The translations under genes and the position numbers were made by a program. The notes under the pieces were generated by a model. It did not search any database and was not told the DNA's origin. It saw only the letters and a program-made list of their open reading frames with translations. A stretch of 64,000 nucleotides of DNA from contig NC_065571.1 in NCBI RefSeq assembly GCF_937616625.2, positions 44,377,651-44,441,650 on the forward strand, in the 5' to 3' direction. Of the stretch, positions 59,901 through 64,000 are shown in pieces. The DNA comes from Mercurialis annua. Its lineage: Eukaryota; Streptophyta; Magnoliopsida; Malpighiales; Euphorbiaceae. Position 1 is the first letter of the stretch. Each line of letters begins with the position of its first letter.

Positions 59901-60230
59901 CAAATTGATGAGATGCCATGTCCACATACACTTGCAATATTATCCTCACTACACCTAGATCCTTATCAATACTGCTCTAAATTCTTCACCAAAGAGAATC
60001 TGCTTGTAATGTATGATGGAGTTGTGTATCCAATGCCAAGTCAAAACAATTGGGATATACCTACTGAAATTGAAAGGATTGAAATACTTCCACCAATAGG
60101 AAAGATACCAGCTGGAAGACCAAAAAAAAGAAGAATAAATGGACCAGCGGAGACAATTAATCCAAGTAAGTGTGGAAGATGTGATCAAAGAGGACATAAC
60201 CGAAAGACATGTCGAAATCTACCAAAGTAG
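56990..60230 (+). CDS. Mutator-like (MULE) transposase, spliced, one in-frame TGA
   Basis: MURA-type transposase binds MULE ends and cuts DNA. Inferred exons: 56990-57026, 57699-59488, 59805-60230, with phases matching (751 codons including the final stop). The TGA at 58595-58597 lies within exon 2, where the family usually has Trp (SYNRA, then RSKGKAL). Domains: PB1-like N terminus (about 13-110), MuDR-type zinc/DNA-binding region (VNCLDDNCKWTVRAS, HICPPKIRM), DDE core (Asp in VVDATFLKSTYRG, Asp in CIVSDRHDSISEAV, Glu in SNIAESMNAAI) with the CAYH motif, SWIM finger (CTCGRFQIDEMPCPHTLA) and a CCHC knuckle (CGRCDQRGHNRKTC). Only the TGA spoils it. The first exon is predicted from splice signals and phase. 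Downstream lies the convergent Ulp1-like gene. Confidence 0.88.
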
Positions 60231-61419
60231 AATGTTATTTTTCAGTAATTGATTTGTAATAAAACATCATTGAAATTTTTTAGACACTATTATTGTTTGT
60301 TTGTGAACAAGTTACATATGTTTACTAATAAAAAACTGATTTTGCATTTGAATACTAATTTACTAAGTATTTTAAAAATATACTAAGTAATGTTCTTTTA
60401 TTAATTTTTATACTCTTTAACAATTTGCATGTATATATAAATGGTCACTAACAGTTTGCTAAAGGTTAAATAACTATTATCTATAGTTTTTATATATATT
60501 TCAGTGAGTTAAGGGTTAACTAACATTATATATACAAAAAAAATTAAATGGTCACTAACAGTTTACTAAACGTTAACTAACTATTATCTATAGTTTATAT
60601 ATATATATATATCAGTGAGTTAAGGGTTAACTAACATATTACTAAAAGAGTGAATATTATATACAAAAAAGTTAAATGGTAACTAATAGTTTACTAGTGA
60701 TTAACTAATTATTATCTATAGTGTTAAAAATTTATAATAATTAATGTTCTTTTATTAATTTTTATACTCTTTAGCAATTTTTTAGTTAAATCTTAGTTAC
60801 TTCTTTATCCTTAAATATAGTCAGGAAATCAAAGTGGTAGCTAACAATTTACTAAAGGTTAACTAATATATTACTAAAAGAGTGAATATATATATATAAA
60901 AGTTAAATGGTAACTGACTGTTTACTAAGTGTTAACTAACAAAAATTTATACTCTTTTAACACTATTTTGATCTTTCCATCATAAAAGAGATAAAACACA
61001 ATAATACAAATATTCAAACTTAAAAAATTTAAAATTATATACAGTCTTCTAAGAGTTAACTAACAAGTTTCTAAAATTTTAAAAAACATTTAAAAAAACA
61101 TTAGTTAAAGTAAAAAAGCATTCATAATTTTAGAAAATCTATATAGAAAAAAAAACATAAAATAATCGAAACATATAAGAAAAGGCAAAAATTAAATATC
61201 ACATATTGTTTTCTAAAAGAAAACTAAAAGGTTGCTAAAAGAGAGAAAAATTTAGAACAACATTAGTTTAAAGTAAAAGCATTCATAGGTTTAAAAAACC
61301 TATATACAAAAAAAAACACATAATAATCCAAAAACACTAGTTTAACTAAAATCCATGCTATACTAAACTTTTACTGATTCAAACATACCATTAAAAATCC
61401 ATACTATACTAAACATTTA
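60231..61419. repeat. Motif-rich spacer between convergent MULE genes
   Basis: Roughly 100-base imperfect tandem units at about 60436-60725 each contain GGTCACTAACAGTTTACTAA, GTTAACTAACTATTATCTATAG, TATATATAT and GTGAGTTAAGGGTTAACTAA. More scattered copies of GTTTACTAA, GTTAACTAA and ACTAAAAGAGTGAA continue to about 61240. No gene is seen. Both 3' UTRs must lie here. Confidence 0.8.
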
Positions 61420-64000
61420 CTAATCTGACACCTTTTTCTTCCCTTTTTTTGTTGCTTTTTCATCGTTCTTCTTCAATTCAATCTCTTCATCACTAACAAT
61501 ATTTTCTGCATTCTTCATCATGCCATATCGGTACAACAGATATGAGAGACGCATCCGATAGCGATTAATATCCAGAGTCAACGGAATAGGTTTATTATGA
61601 ATCAAATGCTCTGCAAACGCGAGAGTGAACACTCCACAATCACTGTTTAAAAAAAGACTTAATTAATAATCAACAAATGACCTATTTAATGCACAAAAAC
61701 GCAGATGTATATAAAACTATAAATATATAAATACTTACGTTTCTTGTTGCTCTGAAAGGCTGGAAACAGATACAATATTGAAAGGATCACAAAAATCCTT
61801 ATTCTAATAAGCAGGAGAGTTGAAATCAATGTCGCTCCTCATTTGATAAATATTCATACGAGTTAAAAACAGAGGAATGAGAACTGAATATTTCGTGGCT
61901 GCTTCGATTCCAAGAGCCCTCGACAAAGCTGATTGCATGGAATTATAGACATATATGCATCTCTCTTTAAAGACCAAACGTCCCAAAATCCAATGTTTCT
62001 GACTGTTCACGTGTATGGGAAAAAGAACCTCATCCACGTCCTTCCAATGAGTATTGCAAAGAACCTTATCTCCACGAATAAAATCAGCTACAGTACCACG
62101 CTCACTGACAGTTGATACATCATGCTTCTTCTTTTTTGTATATGCCACATACGTTGCACACATTCTATCGTCAAACAGACAGTCAGTTGTGGTAATTCGC
62201 AAACCATCTAACAGCTTATACTTGGCTTTCTTGCGGATGTAATACATAACCACATTGATATGCTGTAAATAAAAGTTAAATGGAAATTAAAACAAAATAT
62301 AGTACTTAAACACAATAATAAAACAAGTAAAAAATACTTACAGATGACGTCAAAAATTGACCACTACACTTAATCGCATAAAACCATGATTTTTTCCAAA
62401 TATGTTCCACTCCAAAATCCATTCTTGGTCGAATCATGTTGTCATTATCTAGATAAAACTTTTTCCTACAAATATCAAAACAAAAAACAGTTAAAATATA
62501 TTTATAATGCATTAAAATAATAAAACTTAAAAATAGAAAAACGTACTTAAGATCAGGCCTCAGGCCACACTGAATCCAGTCAACAAAATCTTGTAGTTCT
62601 GCACATTGGATATCTCCATCAACATTATCGTCAAGAGGATTCAGTTTCTTCACACATTTTACGTTCTCTTTAGCCTTGATAAATGCTAGTGGCTTTGCAT
62701 AAGGAATTTTGAACTCAGAGGCAATCTTTGAAATTTGCTGCCATTATTATTATTATATCAAATAAAATCACAAAAATAACTGTAAAAACTAATTAGTAGA
62801 CTATTAGTAACTATTTAGAACCTACTTACTATAACAAAAAAATAGTAAATATAATTGAAATACTACCTCTGATGGACTGCCTCGATACACAGTAATTTCT
62901 TTCAAAGACGCCTTCTGCAACTATTTAAAAAAAATTAATTTATAAAAAAACAACAATAAATTATTATTCACTATTAAATTTTAATAAATACCTCAGAAGC
63001 TTCTTTTGCAACTTGACCAGCGGAAGCTTCTTTTGCAACTTGACCAGCGGAAGCTTCTTTTGCAACTTGATCAGCAGCTTGTTGTTCAATACGATCAGCA
63101 GCTTGTTTTTCAATACGATCACAAACATAAGCAAGATCATTGAGACAAGCTTCATCAAATATAGATTCATCCTCTAATCCCTCATCAACTTCATAAACCT
63201 TCTAAATAAAAACTATATATTAATAACAGTCAAAAAACAAATAAAATGTATATTGGTAAACTATTGGTAAACTATTGGTATACTGTTAGTAATTTGTCAA
63301 AAAACTTACTTTAAATCAGAATAAAAGTAATAAACAAATTACCTTGCCAAGAAGACCAGCGTCTCTTTCAGCTTTATCAACAGCGTCTATTTGAGCTTTA
63401 TTGATAGCGTCTCTTTCAGCTTTATCGATAGCACGTATTTCAACTGAGTCAAATGTACTAGAAGTCCCTTGTGTACTTGCTTCAAAAGTATTGAGAGTAG
63501 GACGACTATCAACTAAATCAACCTTAAAAAAAATTAATAAGAATGACAAAAGCACAAGTTAATTAATTAAAAAGTGTAAGGGTAATCAATTCTACCTTTT
63601 CGCTATCTTTGATTCATTTTCACCCTTTTGCATCACATTAATCCCCTCATCAACTTTCTTTTCAAAAAAAGAATCAACGGCATTAACCTTAAAAAAAAAT
63701 TCAATTAGCAAACTATTAGTAAACCATAAGTACACCATTAAATAAAAATAATAATAATTATTGAAACAGGAAAATAAAAATAATTACATTAGAAACAAGA
63801 CCGGCTTCTATTTCAGCAAGATCAACAGCTTTGGTAAGACCCATTATTTCAACTGAATCAAATGTACTAGGACTCCCTTGAGTACTTGATTCTAGAAGAT
63901 TGAAAGTAGGACGACTATCAACAGAATCAGCCTTACATAAAAAAAAAGAAGAAGTTAATAACCATATAAAGCCAGTAAATAATTTAATAAAAAATACCTA
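61420..64000 (-). CDS. Ulp1/SUMO-protease-like (C48) gene of MULE type, 5' end outside window
   Basis: A minus-strand gene. Supported exons: 63931-63788, 63522-63343, 63201-62992, 62914-62867, 62737-62547, 62465-62342, 62262-61739, 61642-61420 (stop TAG). A probable exon at 63687-63596 breaks the frame by two bases. The C-terminal part is the plant Ulp1-like domain: DFVDWIQCGLRPD, DFGVEHIWKKSWFYAI, KHWILGRLVF (catalytic His) and TDCGVFTLAFAEHLI (catalytic Cys). The catalytic Asp position reads Asn (YVYNSM, 61942-61944). TAG at 61804-61806 interrupts the exon before the Cys exon. Upstream exons encode low-complexity repeats. Such genes desumoylate proteins in the cell; those inside Kaonashi MULEs have no known role. 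It may be a pseudogene. Confidence 0.78.
62992..63100 (-). repeat. 27-bp coding tandem repeat in Ulp1-like gene
   Basis: Three copies of a 27-base unit encode QVAKEASAG repeats. Immediately upstream, two copies of DRIEQQAA-like units occur. All lie in one exon (63201-62992). Confidence 0.85.
63343..63931 (-). repeat. Duplicated exons and 24-bp repeats in Ulp1-like gene
   Basis: Exon 63931-63788 (starting ADSVDSRPTFN) and exon 63522-63343 (starting VDLVDSRPTLN) are clear duplicates, sharing SSTQG and STFDSVEI. The second has expanded inside by 24-base repeats (DKAERDA, NKAQIDA, DKAERDA). Confidence 0.85.

Overview
This is nuclear DNA from a flowering plant, most likely a eudicot. It is AT-rich, its genes have many introns, and the spaces between genes are filled with layered transposable elements. 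I could not fix the species. Five host genes are readable end to end by splicing, and each spliced frame closes exactly.

Host genes, left to right: (1) 2917-12038 (+), plastid biotin carboxylase subunit of heteromeric acetyl-CoA carboxylase, 16 coding exons, 542 aa. (2) 20121-23980 (+), TAF15b-like glycine-rich protein with a RanBP2 zinc finger and an RRM, 6 exons, 432 aa. (3) 29318-31352 (-), FLX/FLX-like coiled-coil protein, 3 exons, 229 aa. (4) 39240-42350 (+), PP2C photosystem II core phosphatase (PBCP type), 11 exons, 322 aa. (5) 43235-47333 (-), mitoferrin-like mitochondrial iron carrier, 2 exons, 326 aa. From memory, FLX, mitoferrin and PBCP are also close neighbours on Arabidopsis chromosome 2, so 29-47 kb looks like a conserved syntenic block.

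Mobile DNA between the genes: a probable Ty3/gypsy LTR end and a palindrome array (1-1496); a degenerate minus-strand Ty1/copia remnant (about 13.6-16.5 kb); a 5'-truncated LINE with target-site duplications and an RNase H domain (17.93-18.45 kb); a broken PIF/Harbinger element with transposase and Myb-like partner (33.72-37.78 kb); a young Ty1/copia element with 300-bp LTRs, CTTCC target duplications and two in-frame stops (48644-53787); and many foldback, Stowaway, hAT-like and Mutator-like MITEs, some with clear target duplications.

The right end (56.99-64.0 kb) is the most unusual part. A spliced Mutator-like (MULE) transposase gene on the plus strand faces a multi-exon Ulp1/SUMO-protease-like gene on the minus strand. 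The pairing matches the known Kaonashi type of MULE. All noncoding DNA in this stretch repeats a family of short motifs (GTTTACTAA, GTTAACTAA, ACTAAAAGAGTGAA), which no annotated feature explains. Each gene carries one visible nonsense codon, and the protease has Asn where the catalytic Asp is expected, so this copy may be decaying or functionally altered.
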